Source: Pseudomonas sp. MM213 (GTDB lineage: Bacteria; Pseudomonadota; Gammaproteobacteria; Pseudomonadales; Pseudomonadaceae). Taken from it: a DNA stretch of 64,000 bases. A program made the position numbers and the translations under genes. The stretch is from contig NZ_CP081943.1 of NCBI RefSeq assembly GCF_020423045.1, positions 5,332,001-5,396,000 on the forward strand, written 5' to 3'. Shown here piece after piece: positions 55,485-64,000 of this stretch. Position 1 is the stretch's first letter. Each line of letters opens with the position of its first letter. Below the pieces are notes generated by a model. It did not search any database. It was not told where the DNA came from and saw only the letters and a list, made by a program, of their open reading frames with translations.

Positions 55485-56276
55485 ATGCCGACTAACGGAC
55501 AACAATCCCTCGAACGGACCATCCCGGCCCTGACCGTGTTGCCGCGTCCGTTGTACGCACGTGCCGAAAGCCTCAATGCCGGTTCATGGACGCCGTCTCA
55601 CCGCCACGACTGGGTGCAATTCTCCTACGCCATCAGCGGGGTCCTCGGTGTGCACACCGCCGAGGGCAGTTTTTTTGCGCCGCCGCAGTGGGGGATCTGG
55701 ATTCCGGCGGATCTCGAACATCAGGTCGTGACCTCGATGCGCGCCGAAATGCGCAGCCTTTACGTGCGTCGCGAGGATTGCCAATGGGCGGACGGGCGTT
55801 GCCGGGTGCTGGAAGTGACGCCGCTGGCCCGGGAGCTGATCAAGAGTTTTTGTGCGCTGCCGGTGGAATATCCACAGGGCGACAGCCCGGAGGCGCGGCT
55901 GGTGAATGTGCTGCTGGATCAACTGGCGAATTTGCCGGAGGTCGGTTTCTCGCTGCCCCTGCCGCGCCATGAACGCTTGCTGGGCTTGTGCAACGAATTG
56001 ATCGAAAACCCGGAACACAACGTGACCCTGCAGGAATGGGCACAACGATTGGGTTCGTCGGAGAAGACTCTGATGCGCTTGTTCCAGCGTGAAACGGGGT
56101 TGAGTTTTCGTGGCTGGCGGCAACGGATGCGGCTGCTGTCGTCGTTGAATTTGCTGGAGGCGGGGGACAGCGTGACGAATGCGGCGTTGGCGTGTGGGTA
56201 TGACTCGACGTCGGCGTTTATTGCGGCGTTTAGAGGGTTGTTCGGGTTTACGCCTGGAGAGTTGTTCAGACAGTGA
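55485..56276 (+). CDS. AraC family transcriptional regulator
   Basis: 263 residues. An N-terminal cupin (SHRHDWVQFSYAISGVLGV, PPQWGIWIPADLEHQV) and a C-terminal double HTH (LQEWAQRLGSSEKTLMRLF and ALACGYDSTSAFIAAFRGLFG). The layout is that of NimR/YdeO-like regulators. Close to the fatty-acid genes, so it might control them, but that is inference. Start at 55485. Confidence 0.9.
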   Translation: MPTNGQQSLERTIPALTVLPRPLYARAESLNAGSWTPSHRHDWVQFSYAISGVLGVHTAEGSFFAPPQWGIWIPADLEHQVVTSMRAEMRSLYVRREDCQWADGRCRVLEVTPLARELIKSFCALPVEYPQGDSPEARLVNVLLDQLANLPEVGFSLPLPRHERLLGLCNELIENPEHNVTLQEWAQRLGSSEKTLMRLFQRETGLSFRGWRQRMRLLSSLNLLEAGDSVTNAALACGYDSTSAFIAAFRGLFGFTPGELFRQ

Positions 56277-56283
56277 CGGCCTC

Positions 56284-56350
56284 TTCGCGGGCAAGCCTCG
56301 CTCCTACAAAAACAGCGCAAAACCCTGTAGGAGCGAGGCTTGCCCGCGAA
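56284..56350. repeat. REP doublet, tail-to-tail
   Basis: Two inverted REPs, centres facing outward, separated by 17 nt, in the gap between convergent AraC and chemoreceptor genes. Confidence 0.85.
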
Positions 56351-56380
56351 TGGCCGCGAAGCGGCCACCGAGGTTCTGGA

Positions 56381-58327
56381 TCAGGTACGGAAACGGCGAA
56401 CCAACCCATCCAGCTCATTCGACAACCCGGCCAGGCTCTGCGAATCCAACCGCGCCGAGTTCGCCAGTTCTGCCACCAACTGCGCATCGCCATGAATCTG
56501 GCTGATGTGCCGATTGATGTCTTCGGCCACCTGATGCTGCTGTTCAGCCGCCGTGGCGATCTGGGTGTTCATGTCGCGGATCACGTCCACCGATTCACGG
56601 ATCTGCCCGAAGCTGCTGCGCGCCTCACCGATGCGAGTCACCGACTGCTGCGACACTTCCAGGCTCGCATGCATTTGCTGAGTCACCTGGCTGGTGCGCT
56701 TGGCGAGGTTGCCAAGCAGGCCGTCGATTTCCGCCGTGGAGTCAGCGGTGCGCTTGGCCAGGGCCCGCACTTCGTCCGCCACCACCGCAAAACCGCGACC
56801 TTGTTCACCGGCCCGTGCGGCCTCGATGGCAGCGTTCAACGCCAGCAGGTTGGTCTGTTCGGCGATTGAACGGATAGTCCCGAGAATCGACTGAATGTCG
56901 TTGCTGTCGCGCTCAAGTTGTTGCATCGACTGCGCCGACTGTTCGATTTCCTGGCTCAGGCGATCAACGCTGGTCACGGCGGCATCAATCTGTTGCTGAC
57001 CTTCGCGTGCCTGGCGCTGGCCACTGTCGGCCGACTCGGCCGCCTGGCTGCACGAGCGCGCGACTTCGTTGGCGGTGGCGACCATTTCGTGGAACGCGGT
57101 CGACACCATGTCCACGGCTTCACGTTGGCGTCCGGCGGCTTCGGCCATGTCGCTGGAGACCTGGGTCGAGCTCTTGGAGGTGGCGAGGATTTTGGTCGCG
57201 GCGCCGCCGATGCTTTGAATCAGGTTGCGAATCGCCGCCAGGAACTGGTTGAACCAGTTGGCCAGTTGCGCGGTTTCGTCGCTGCCACGGATTTGCAGGT
57301 TCTTGGTCAGGTCGCCTTCACCTTGGGCAATGCCTTCCAGGCCATCGGCCACACTGCGGATCGGACGCACGATGACGCTGGCGAAACTGGCGCCGACGAC
57401 GGCGAAGACCACGGCCAGCACGGCGGCGATGATTGCGATCAACCAGGTCAGTTGGGTCGCGGTGCTCATCACATCGCTCTGCTTGATCAGGCCGATGAAG
57501 GTCCAGCCCAGTTGCTCGGAAGGCCAGACGTTGGCCATGTAGCGCTCGCCATTGAGCTCGACTTCGACCAGGCCTTTGCCGGCCTTGGCCAGTTGCGCAT
57601 AACCCTCGCCGAGGCTGCCCAGTGCCTTGAAGTTGTGTTCCGGTTGTTTCGGATCGACCAGTACGGTGCCGGAGTTTTCCAGCAGCATCAGGTAGCCGGT
57701 TTCGCCGAGCTTGATCTGTTTGACCAGTTCGGTGAGCTGTTTGAGCGACACGTCGATGCTGACCACGCCACCGTTGGTGCCCAGCTTGTTGTCGATGGTG
57801 CGTACGGTGCTGACGTAGGACGTATCATTTTCGGCCCAGTAATAGGCCTCGGTACGGAACGGCTTGCCCGGTTTGGCCTGGGCCGCCTTGTACCACGGAC
57901 GCTGGCGCGGGTCGTAGTTGGCCAGCTTGGCATCGTCCGGCCACGACACATAACCACCGGCCGCAGTGCCGAGGATCGCGTAGGCGTAGGACGGATGGGC
58001 GTTGCCCAGGTCCTGCAGGAAGCCGAAGACTTTTTTGTCCGCCTCGCCTTGGGGAACGCTGGCGGCGTCGGCCTTCATGTAGGTCTTGAGGCTGTCGTCG
58101 GAGTTTGTGATCAGCGGTTGCTTGGCCAGGTATTCGACGTTCTGGCTGATGCCGTCGAAAAACAGTTGCATGGCATTGCTGACCTGACGGATTTCACGAC
58201 CGCTGTTGTCGACGAACTCGTCCTTGGCATCACTGCGCAAGTTCAACACAACGAGGGTGGCGACCAGCACCACGGGCAGGCAGGCGATGATTGCAAACGC
58301 CCACGTCAACTTCTGTTTGATGTTCAT
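56381..58327 (-). CDS. dCache chemoreceptor (methyl-accepting chemotaxis protein)
   Basis: 648 residues. First helix 8-30, periplasmic dCache_1 (about 35-275), second helix ([21 protein letters not shown]), HAMP, and MCP domain with [20 protein letters not shown]. In the Cache domain Y138, R143, W145, Y146, Y162 and D192 line up with the amino-acid binding pattern Y-x4-R-x-WY...Y...D of PctA-type receptors (the last Tyr is off by about one residue). An amino acid or amine ligand is likely but not proven. Uses CheA/CheW elsewhere. Confidence 0.93.
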   Translation of the reverse strand: MNIKQKLTWAFAIIACLPVVLVATLVVLNLRSDAKDEFVDNSGREIRQVSNAMQLFFDGISQNVEYLAKQPLITNSDDSLKTYMKADAASVPQGEADKKVFGFLQDLGNAHPSYAYAILGTAAGGYVSWPDDAKLANYDPRQRPWYKAAQAKPGKPFRTEAYYWAENDTSYVSTVRTIDNKLGTNGGVVSIDVSLKQLTELVKQIKLGETGYLMLLENSGTVLVDPKQPEHNFKALGSLGEGYAQLAKAGKGLVEVELNGERYMANVWPSEQLGWTFIGLIKQSDVMSTATQLTWLIAIIAAVLAVVFAVVGASFASVIVRPIRSVADGLEGIAQGEGDLTKNLQIRGSDETAQLANWFNQFLAAIRNLIQSIGGAATKILATSKSSTQVSSDMAEAAGRQREAVDMVSTAFHEMVATANEVARSCSQAAESADSGQRQAREGQQQIDAAVTSVDRLSQEIEQSAQSMQQLERDSNDIQSILGTIRSIAEQTNLLALNAAIEAARAGEQGRGFAVVADEVRALAKRTADSTAEIDGLLGNLAKRTSQVTQQMHASLEVSQQSVTRIGEARSSFGQIRESVDVIRDMNTQIATAAEQQHQVAEDINRHISQIHGDAQLVAELANSARLDSQSLAGLSNELDGLVRRFRT

Positions 58328-58771
58328 CCGCGCTCCAGATTTTCTTGTAGGCCCACGCAGTGCAGATGACTCGCGGATTTATTGGCAGCCGTAAACGTTT
58401 TGTTGAACCCGATCCCTTGGGCACGCCATCGTTTTCTGTCGGAACGATCGTCGGACAATTCACTTTGTTACAGATGACTTCGGCTGCTAAAGGAGGAAAT
58501 TGAGGGCTGTTGAAAAAAATCTTGCGAACGGTAGGGACCGGTATGTCGGATTCTGTCGCAAATCCCCTCGCATCCCTTCTCCAACAAGTGCTGCCGGCTC
58601 GGCTATGATCCTTGGCGGCCGATGAGCATCGGCGGGTTTGCCGGGTTTTTTCGGCACATTGTGTGCATCCGCAACGTTCATAGGTCGGTAACCCCTCCCC
58701 CGAATGAGTGGATTGCCGTATAACGAATGACTTTCGCGTGTTTGGTAATAAAGGACCCACAATAAAAGCTG
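58328..58771. other. Divergent intergenic region between chemoreceptor and RIO kinase genes
   Basis: 444 bp. No convincing gene. A minus-10-like TATGAT (58604-58609) is followed 10 bp later by GCCGATGAGCATCGGC, then CGGCGGGTTTGCCG and a TTTTTT run ending at about 58651, which looks like a short transcript with its own terminator. A GGTAATAAAGGA stretch lies 16 nt before the RIO start. Confidence 0.5.
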
Positions 58772-59665
58772 ATGAAGACTCCAAAACGCATTGAACCCCT
58801 GATCGAGGACGGTCTGGTCGACGAGGTGCTGCGCCCACTCATGAGTGGTAAAGAAGCAGCTGTTTATGTGGTGCGCTGCGGCAACGAGTTGCGTTGCGCG
58901 AAGGTCTACAAGGAGGCGAATAAACGCAGTTTCCGCCAGGCGTCCGAGTACCAGGAAGGTCGCAAGGTACGCAACAGCCGTCAGGCTCGGGCGATGGCCA
59001 AGGGCTCCAAGTTCGGCAAGAAAGAAACCGAAGACGCCTGGCAGAACGCCGAAGTGGCGGCGCTGTTTCGTCTGGCCGGTGCGGGTGTGCGGGTTCCTCA
59101 GCCTTACGACTTCCTTGAAGGTGTGCTGCTGATGGAACTGGTGGCCGACGAGTACGGCGATGCCGCCCCGCGTCTGAACGACGTGGTGCTGGAGCCGGAC
59201 CAGGCGCGCGAATATCACGCGTTCCTGATCTCGCAGATCGTGCTGATGTTGTGTACCGGCCTGGTGCACGGTGACCTGTCCGAGTTCAACGTACTGTTGA
59301 CGCCGACCGGCCCGGTCATCATCGACTTGCCGCAAGCGGTCGACGCGGCGGGCAACAACCACGCGTTCAGCATGCTGGAGCGCGACGTGGGCAACATGGC
59401 GTCCTACTTCGGGCGGTTTGCCCCGGAGTTGAAAAAGACCAAATACGCCAAGGAAATGTGGGCCCTGTACGAAGCCGGCACCTTGCACCCGGCCAGTGTC
59501 TTGACCGGCGAGTTCGACGAACCGGAAGAGTTGCCTGACGTCGGCGGGATCATGCGCGAAATCGAGGCGGCACGCCTGGATGAAGAACGCAAACAAGCGA
59601 TACGCGCAGCAGACGATGCGCCACCGAGCAAAACCGAAGAACCGCCTCCACCGTGGATGCAGTGA
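58772..59665 (+). CDS. RIO-type serine kinase
   Basis: 297 residues. RIO1-like kinase with SGKEAAVYVVRC and CAKVYKEANKRSFRQ (ATP-binding lysine), catalytic LVHGDLSEFNVLL and metal-binding VIIDLPQAVD. It ends in a Pro-rich tail. In eukaryotes RIO kinases mature 40S ribosomes; the bacterial role is unknown. Long upstream region and a strong terminator after the stop. Confidence 0.92.
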   Translation: MKTPKRIEPLIEDGLVDEVLRPLMSGKEAAVYVVRCGNELRCAKVYKEANKRSFRQASEYQEGRKVRNSRQARAMAKGSKFGKKETEDAWQNAEVAALFRLAGAGVRVPQPYDFLEGVLLMELVADEYGDAAPRLNDVVLEPDQAREYHAFLISQIVLMLCTGLVHGDLSEFNVLLTPTGPVIIDLPQAVDAAGNNHAFSMLERDVGNMASYFGRFAPELKKTKYAKEMWALYEAGTLHPASVLTGEFDEPEELPDVGGIMREIEAARLDEERKQAIRAADDAPPSKTEEPPPPWMQ

Positions 59666-59675
59666 TCGGTTGACG

Positions 59676-59702
59676 AAAAACCCGGCTTCGGCCGGGTTTT
59701 TT
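59676..59702 (+). terminator. Intrinsic terminator after the RIO kinase gene
   Basis: AAAAA-CCCGGC-TTCG-GCCGGG-TTTTTT: a 6-bp GC stem with UUCG tetraloop and six-T tail, starting 11 bp past the stop. Confidence 0.9.
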
Positions 59703-59736
59703 GTTCGGGATGAAGACTCGGGACCGCGTCGTTTGG

Positions 59737-59802
59737 TTCGCGGGCAAGCCTCGCTCCTACAGGTTCAACGCTGTCCTTGTAGGAGCGAGGCTTGCCCGCG
59801 AA
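59737..59802. repeat. REP doublet, tail-to-tail
   Basis: Two inverted REPs separated by about 16 nt upstream of the MFS transporter gene. Confidence 0.85.
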
Positions 59803-59857
59803 GACGTCAACCCAGGCAACCCAAATGTGTCATACCCACCACACTCAAGGACTGAAT

Positions 59858-61075
59858 GTGAACACCTCCATCCGCAACGCCCGACTGATCATTGCCGCCC
59901 GTCTGGTCTCGGACTTCGGTGCGTTCCTCAACATGGTCGCCCTGGCCACCTACGTCTACCTGCTCAGCAACAGCGCCATGAGCGTCGGTATCTTCCTCGC
60001 CAGTCGCGTGGGCGGAGGGATTTTCGCCAGCCTGATCGGCACGAGTTTTTACCGCCGCTGGGCCGGGCGCCTGCCGTTGATCGCGTTCGACCTGCTGCGC
60101 GCTGGATTGCTGGGCCTGCTGCTGGTGTTGCCAGTCAGCCAGCAAGCGCTTTTGCTGCCGGTGATCGCTTTTGGCCTGGGCTTGGGCAATTCAATGTTCG
60201 CCATCGGCCTCAACAGCCAGTTGCCGCACTTGATCGATGGTGAGCAGTTGCTCAAGACCAACGCCTGGATCACCAGCGCATCGTCAGCGGCGATGGTCGG
60301 CGGAAGTCTGGTTGCGGGGTTGTTGGTGGCGGCGTTCGGCTTTGAAGCGGTCTTTGAGCTGAACGTGGTCACTTACCTGCTGGCTGCGTTGTTCATCCTG
60401 CCGCTGCGGTTTGCCGGACCGTCTCCCAGTGCCGGGCCCGATCATGAACGAAGCGAATGGTCAGCGCTGCGCCAAGGGCTGCGCACCACACCGGTGGTGG
60501 CCGCGATGCTCGCGGTCACCATGGCCGACACTCTGGGCAGCGCTGCACACAACGTGGGTTTGCCGATCATTTCAAAACTGCTGACACCCGAATCGGCCAG
60601 CACCACGTTGGGCCTGATGCTGGCGGTCTGGGCCAGTGGAAAATTGATCGGCGCACGGATTGCCAGTCGCCTGAAAGGCTCGGACAACGTGAACCTGGAG
60701 CGACGGTTTTTCTTCGGCGTGTTGCTGATGTCCTGCGGCTTCATCCTGATGTTCCAGCAGCAAACGCTCTACGGTTTGTTGCTGTTCTCACTGCCGGCGG
60801 GGCTGGGTGACGGCTTCTCGGAAGTCGGCCTGATGTCGCGTCTGCAACGTGAACCGGACAACCTGCGCCTGCCGATTTTCAGCTTTCTGACGTTGCTGCA
60901 AATGACCGGGTTCGGCATTGGCATGCTGGTCGCCGCGCCGTTCTATTCATGGTGGACGCCCGGCGCGGTGGTGCTGTTGTTCCACGGCATTCCCCTCACC
61001 ACCTTGTTGATGGTGAAGGTGCTCGCGATCAGGGGTGAGCGGGTACGGCGCAGCAACCCGACTCAAGATTTTTGA
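59858..61075 (+). CDS. MFS transporter
   Basis: 405 residues, twelve predicted helices. GTG at 59858 has AAGGA 8 nt upstream; the ATG 2 nt earlier is out of frame. It shows LVSDFGAFLNMVALATYVYLL at the start, as in small-molecule exporters. Substrate unknown. Its 3' end overlaps the end of cueR by 47 nt on the opposite strand. Confidence 0.88.
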   Translation: MNTSIRNARLIIAARLVSDFGAFLNMVALATYVYLLSNSAMSVGIFLASRVGGGIFASLIGTSFYRRWAGRLPLIAFDLLRAGLLGLLLVLPVSQQALLLPVIAFGLGLGNSMFAIGLNSQLPHLIDGEQLLKTNAWITSASSAAMVGGSLVAGLLVAAFGFEAVFELNVVTYLLAALFILPLRFAGPSPSAGPDHERSEWSALRQGLRTTPVVAAMLAVTMADTLGSAAHNVGLPIISKLLTPESASTTLGLMLAVWASGKLIGARIASRLKGSDNVNLERRFFFGVLLMSCGFILMFQQQTLYGLLLFSLPAGLGDGFSEVGLMSRLQREPDNLRLPIFSFLTLLQMTGFGIGMLVAAPFYSWWTPGAVVLLFHGIPLTTLLMVKVLAIRGERVRRSNPTQDF

Positions 61076-61442
61076 GGATCGGGCAGTCCGGGCGGTGATC
61101 GCCCTGGCAGTGCTCGACCAGGTCCTGCAACGTGTCGCGCAACTGACCGAGTTCGAGGATTTTCTGGTTCAGCTCGTCAATGTGCTGACGAGCCAGCGCT
61201 TTCACATCGGCGCTGGCGCGTTGGCGGTCCTGCCAGAGGGTCAGCAGTTTGCCGACCTCTTCCAGGGAAAACCCCAAATCACGCGAACGCTTGATAAAGG
61301 CCAGCGTGTGCAAGTCGTCGGCGCCGTAAACCCGGTAACCGCTGTCGGTGCGATGAGCCGCCTTGAGCAAGCCGATGGACTCGTAATAACGGATCATCTT
61401 CGCGCTCAGGCCACTTTGGCGGGCTGCTTGGCCGATGTTCAT
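61029..61442 (-). CDS. cueR: Copper-responsive MerR-family regulator CueR
   Basis: 137 residues. N-terminal MerR HTH ([21 protein letters not shown]), dimerisation helix, and Cu(I)-binding loop C112-x7-C120 (CQGDHRPDC) at the same positions as E. coli CueR. It binds the CueR box in front of copA and activates on Cu(I). The start overlaps the copA stop by 4 nt (ATGA). Confidence 0.93.
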   Translation of the reverse strand: MNIGQAARQSGLSAKMIRYYESIGLLKAAHRTDSGYRVYGADDLHTLAFIKRSRDLGFSLEEVGKLLTLWQDRQRASADVKALARQHIDELNQKILELGQLRDTLQDLVEHCQGDHRPDCPILKNLESGCCAVPAHP

Positions 61443-63832
61443 CGGTTGTCCTCCAGATCCTTGGGTTTCCAGGTTTTCAACAGTAACGCATTGCTCACCA
61501 CGCTGACGCTCGACAACGCCATCGCCGCGCCGGCCAGCACCGGGTTGAGAAAACCGAATGCGGCCAGCGGAATGCCGATCAGGTTATAAACGAAGGCCCA
61601 GAACAGGTTCTGACGAATCTTCGCGTAGGTCTTGCGGCTGATCTCCAGCGCTGCCGGCACCAGTCGAGGATCGCCGCGCATCAGGGTGATGCCCGCCGCG
61701 TGCATGGCGACGTCGGTGCCGCCACCCATGGCAATGCCGATGTCGGCGGCGGCCAGGGCCGGGGCGTCGTTGATGCCGTCACCGACCATCGCTACCACGC
61801 CGGTCTTTTTCAGTTCCGCGACAGTGGCGGCTTTGTCGGCCGGCAGTACTTCGGCGTGCACGTCGGTGATGCCCAATGCCTCGGCGACCACTTTGGCGCT
61901 GCCGCGATTGTCGCCGGTCAGCAAGTGGCTGCTGATGTGGCGGGCGCTGAGTTGTTGCACCGCTTGCAGCGCGCCTGATTTGAGGGTGTCACCGAAGGCG
62001 AACAGCCCCAGCACGGTCGGCGTGGGTTTTTGCTCGATCAACCAGGACAGGGTCCGGCCTTCGGTTTCCCATGCGGTAGCAGCGTCGGCCAATGGGCCCG
62101 CGCTCAACCCGTTTTCTTCCAGCAGGCGACGATTGCCCAGCGCCAGGCGCCGACCTTCGAGGTTGCCGGCAATGCCGCGCCCGGTCAGGGACTGGCTGTC
62201 GCTGACATCGGCCACGGTCAAACCGCGTTCGGCGCACGCATCCAGAACCGCCTTGGCCAATGGATGCTCACTGCCGCGTTGCAGCGCGCCGGCCATTTGC
62301 AGCAGGGCGGCTTCGTCACCGTCGATGGCGCTCAAATGGGCGATACGCGGTGCGCCCGAGGTCAGCGTGCCGGTCTTGTCGAACACCACCGCGCTGACTT
62401 CATGGGCACGTTCCAGTGCTTCGGCGTCCTTGATCAGAATCCCGTGACGCGCCGCCACACCGGTGCCGGCCATGATCGCCGTTGGCGTGGCCAACCCGAG
62501 GGCGCAAGGGCAGGCGATCACCAATACCGCGACGGCGTTGATCAGCGCGGTTTCCATCGGTGCGCCGTATAGCCACCAACCGATCAAGGTCGCCAGTGCG
62601 ATCAGCAGCACCGTCGGCACAAACACCTGGCTGACTTTATCCACCAGTTTCTGGATCGGTGCTTTCGCCGCTTGCGCGTCTTCGACCAGGCGGATGATCC
62701 GCGCCAGTACGGTTTCCGCACCCAGCGCCTGGGTGCGAACCAACAGGCGACCTTCACCGTTGATGGCGCCGCCGGTGACTTTGTCGCCGGGTTGTTTTGG
62801 CACCGGCAGGCTTTCGCCGCTGATCAGAGCTTCGTCGGCATGGCTCTGGCCTTCGACCACTTCGCCGTCCACCGGGAAACGTTCGCCGGGTTTGACCAGC
62901 ACCAGATCATTCAGGCGCAAGGCGCTGATCGCCACGTCCTGCTCGCGACCGTCGATGACTTGAATCGCCCGCTCCGGGCGCAAGGCTTCGAGGGCGCGAA
63001 TGGCACTGGCGGTCTGGCGTTTGGCGCGGCTTTCGAGGTATTTGCCCAGCAGCACCAGCGCAATCACGACGGCAGAGGCTTCGAAATACAGGTGCGGCAT
63101 GCGTCCGGCGGCGGTGGCCCATTCGTAGAGGCTCAAGCCATAACCGGCGCTGGTGCCGAGGGCGACCAGCAGGTCCATGTTGCCGGCACCGGCGCGTACG
63201 GCTTTCCATGCCGCCACATAAAAGCGTGCGCCGAAGATGAATTGCACCGGTGTGGCCAGGGCGAACTGCACCCACGCCGGGAGCATCCAGTGCACGCCGA
63301 ACGGTTGCAGCAGCATCGGCAATACCAGCGGCAAGGCGAGGGCAATGGCCATGATCAACACCCAGCGTTCGCGGTGCAGGCGCTTTTGTTGCGTGTCGGT
63401 TGACGGGTGTTCGACTTCCCAGACGCTGGCGTTGTAACCCGCCTTGGTCACGGTAGCGATCAGGGTTTGCGGATCGATCTGCCCGAGCAGTTCGAGGTGG
63501 GCGCGTTCGTTGGCCAGGTTGACGCTGACGCTTTTGACGCCGGGCACTTTGGCCAGCGCCCGTTCGACCCGACCGACGCAGGACGCGCAGGTCATGCCGT
63601 CGATGCTCAATTCCAGACTCTGCTGCGGCACGCTGTAACCAGCCTGCTGCACTGCGTCCATCAACGCCGGCAGGCTGTCGCTGGGCGCTTGAACCCGCGC
63701 CTGCTCGGTGGCCAGGTTAACGCTGACCGCCGTGGCGCCGATGACTTTGCTCAAGGCACGCTCGACACGCCCGGCGCAACTGGCACAGGTCATGCCGGCA
63801 ATCGGCAGATCAAACGTGGTGGATTCGGACAT
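61439..63832 (-). CDS. copA: Cu(I)-exporting P-type ATPase CopA
   Basis: 797 residues. Two N-terminal heavy-metal domains, each GMTCASC (C16/C19 and C82/C85), eight membrane helices with the CPC channel motif ([15 protein letters not shown]), DKTGTLTSG phosphorylation site and [16 protein letters not shown] hinge. Pumps Cu(I) from cytoplasm to periplasm. ATG 63832 has AGGGAG 9 nt upstream; a GTG at 63841 would add three residues. Operon copA-cueR. Confidence 0.96.
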   Translation of the reverse strand: MSESTTFDLPIAGMTCASCAGRVERALSKVIGATAVSVNLATEQARVQAPSDSLPALMDAVQQAGYSVPQQSLELSIDGMTCASCVGRVERALAKVPGVKSVSVNLANERAHLELLGQIDPQTLIATVTKAGYNASVWEVEHPSTDTQQKRLHRERWVLIMAIALALPLVLPMLLQPFGVHWMLPAWVQFALATPVQFIFGARFYVAAWKAVRAGAGNMDLLVALGTSAGYGLSLYEWATAAGRMPHLYFEASAVVIALVLLGKYLESRAKRQTASAIRALEALRPERAIQVIDGREQDVAISALRLNDLVLVKPGERFPVDGEVVEGQSHADEALISGESLPVPKQPGDKVTGGAINGEGRLLVRTQALGAETVLARIIRLVEDAQAAKAPIQKLVDKVSQVFVPTVLLIALATLIGWWLYGAPMETALINAVAVLVIACPCALGLATPTAIMAGTGVAARHGILIKDAEALERAHEVSAVVFDKTGTLTSGAPRIAHLSAIDGDEAALLQMAGALQRGSEHPLAKAVLDACAERGLTVADVSDSQSLTGRGIAGNLEGRRLALGNRRLLEENGLSAGPLADAATAWETEGRTLSWLIEQKPTPTVLGLFAFGDTLKSGALQAVQQLSARHISSHLLTGDNRGSAKVVAEALGITDVHAEVLPADKAATVAELKKTGVVAMVGDGINDAPALAAADIGIAMGGGTDVAMHAAGITLMRGDPRLVPAALEISRKTYAKIRQNLFWAFVYNLIGIPLAAFGFLNPVLAGAAMALSSVSVVSNALLLKTWKPKDLEDNR

Positions 63833-63868
63833 CGGTCGCACTCCCTGTAGTAGATGCCTACAGGATCA

Positions 63869-63892
63869 ACCTTGCCATGCGGGCAAGGTCAA
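63869..63892 (-). promoter_or_regulatory. CueR box and minus-35 of the copA-cueR promoter
   Basis: ACCTTGCC (63869-63876) and GGCAAGGT (63882-63889) form an 8-bp perfect dyad with a 5-bp centre, the standard CueR site. A TTGACC minus-35 (63887-63892 on the complement) overlaps its outer end, as in E. coli copA. The minus-10 would lie near 63862-63867 with long spacing, which CueR corrects by unwinding. Confidence 0.9.
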
Positions 63893-63917
63893 GCGCAAAG
63901 ATTGGCGTGGTGATATT

Positions 63918-64000
63918 TGTAGGAGCGAGGCTTGCCCGCGAAGGCGTCGTATCAGTCGACAAGGATGTGTCTGAAATACCGCCTTCGCGGGCAAGCCTCG
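63918..64000. repeat. REP doublet cut by the window end
   Basis: TGTAGGAGCGAGGCTTGC and its inverse, the second copy truncated at base 64000. Confidence 0.85.

Noticed and set aside
2395..64000. CRISPR array from the many near-identical repeats
   Set aside because: Copies are inverted pairs scattered in single gaps; there are no direct repeats with regular spacers and no cas genes.
1..64000. tRNA or rRNA genes
   Set aside because: No cloverleaf-like or rRNA segments were seen in any intergenic gap; a tool scan could confirm.

Overview
The window reads as chromosome of a fluorescent Pseudomonas (P. fluorescens group). It is GC-rich with tightly packed genes. The gene order retS-purD-purH-fis-dusB-(zinc-ribbon gene)-prmA-accC-accB-aroQ-dsbD-chemoreceptor-gcbA, followed by DUF2333-NUDIX-Sui1-speA, matches from memory the P. 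aeruginosa PA4856-PA4839 neighbourhood. Intergenic gaps carry many Pseudomonas-type REP doublets built on a GTAGGAGCGAGGCTTGC core. No rRNA, tRNA, CRISPR array, prophage or insertion sequence was seen.

Region 1 (1-6.3 kb, minus strand) handles metals. It holds a copper set (two DUF2946 proteins, a PCu(A)C periplasmic chaperone, an OprC-type TonB-dependent copper receptor and a PepSY membrane protein), then the start of a second TonB-dependent receptor with a Zur-like palindrome upstream. Region 2 (6.3-14.8 kb) is the divergent cobalamin cluster cobL-cbiD-cobK / cobG-cobH-cobI-cobJ. Two orphan genes (9503-10255 and 15176-15970) sit inside and beside it. Their products share spaced motifs and look like distant members of one undescribed family. 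Region 3 (16-34.7 kb) is the conserved core block: MarC, the RetS hybrid kinase, purine synthesis, Fis, lipid and translation housekeeping, DsbD, a chemoreceptor with a frameshifted 5' end, and the diguanylate cyclase GcbA.

Region 4 (35-37.8 kb) is a compact four-gene operon, probably a type VI secretion cargo module: DUF2515 protein, membrane-anchored protein, Hcp, TTR-like protein. Region 5 (38-49.1 kb) returns to core genes (DUF2333, NUDIX, Sui1, speA) and contains a second orphan T6SS island (short VgrG plus DUF4123 adaptor with no effector). A MATE pump, a small membrane protein, a MazG-like pyrophosphohydrolase, CmoM and two tandem DUF4136 lipoproteins follow. Region 6 (49.2-64 kb) has a histidine kinase coupled to a 60-residue small protein, a hotdog dehydratase / FabG4-like reductase / thiolase trio, an AraC regulator, a dCache chemoreceptor, a RIO kinase, an MFS transporter, and the copper efflux pair copA-cueR with a canonical CueR promoter.

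The two ends of the window are both copper/metal systems: periplasmic and outer-membrane handling at the left, cytoplasmic sensing and efflux at the right. The best candidates for undescribed biology are the two-member orphan family at the cobalamin locus and the DUF2515-Hcp operon.
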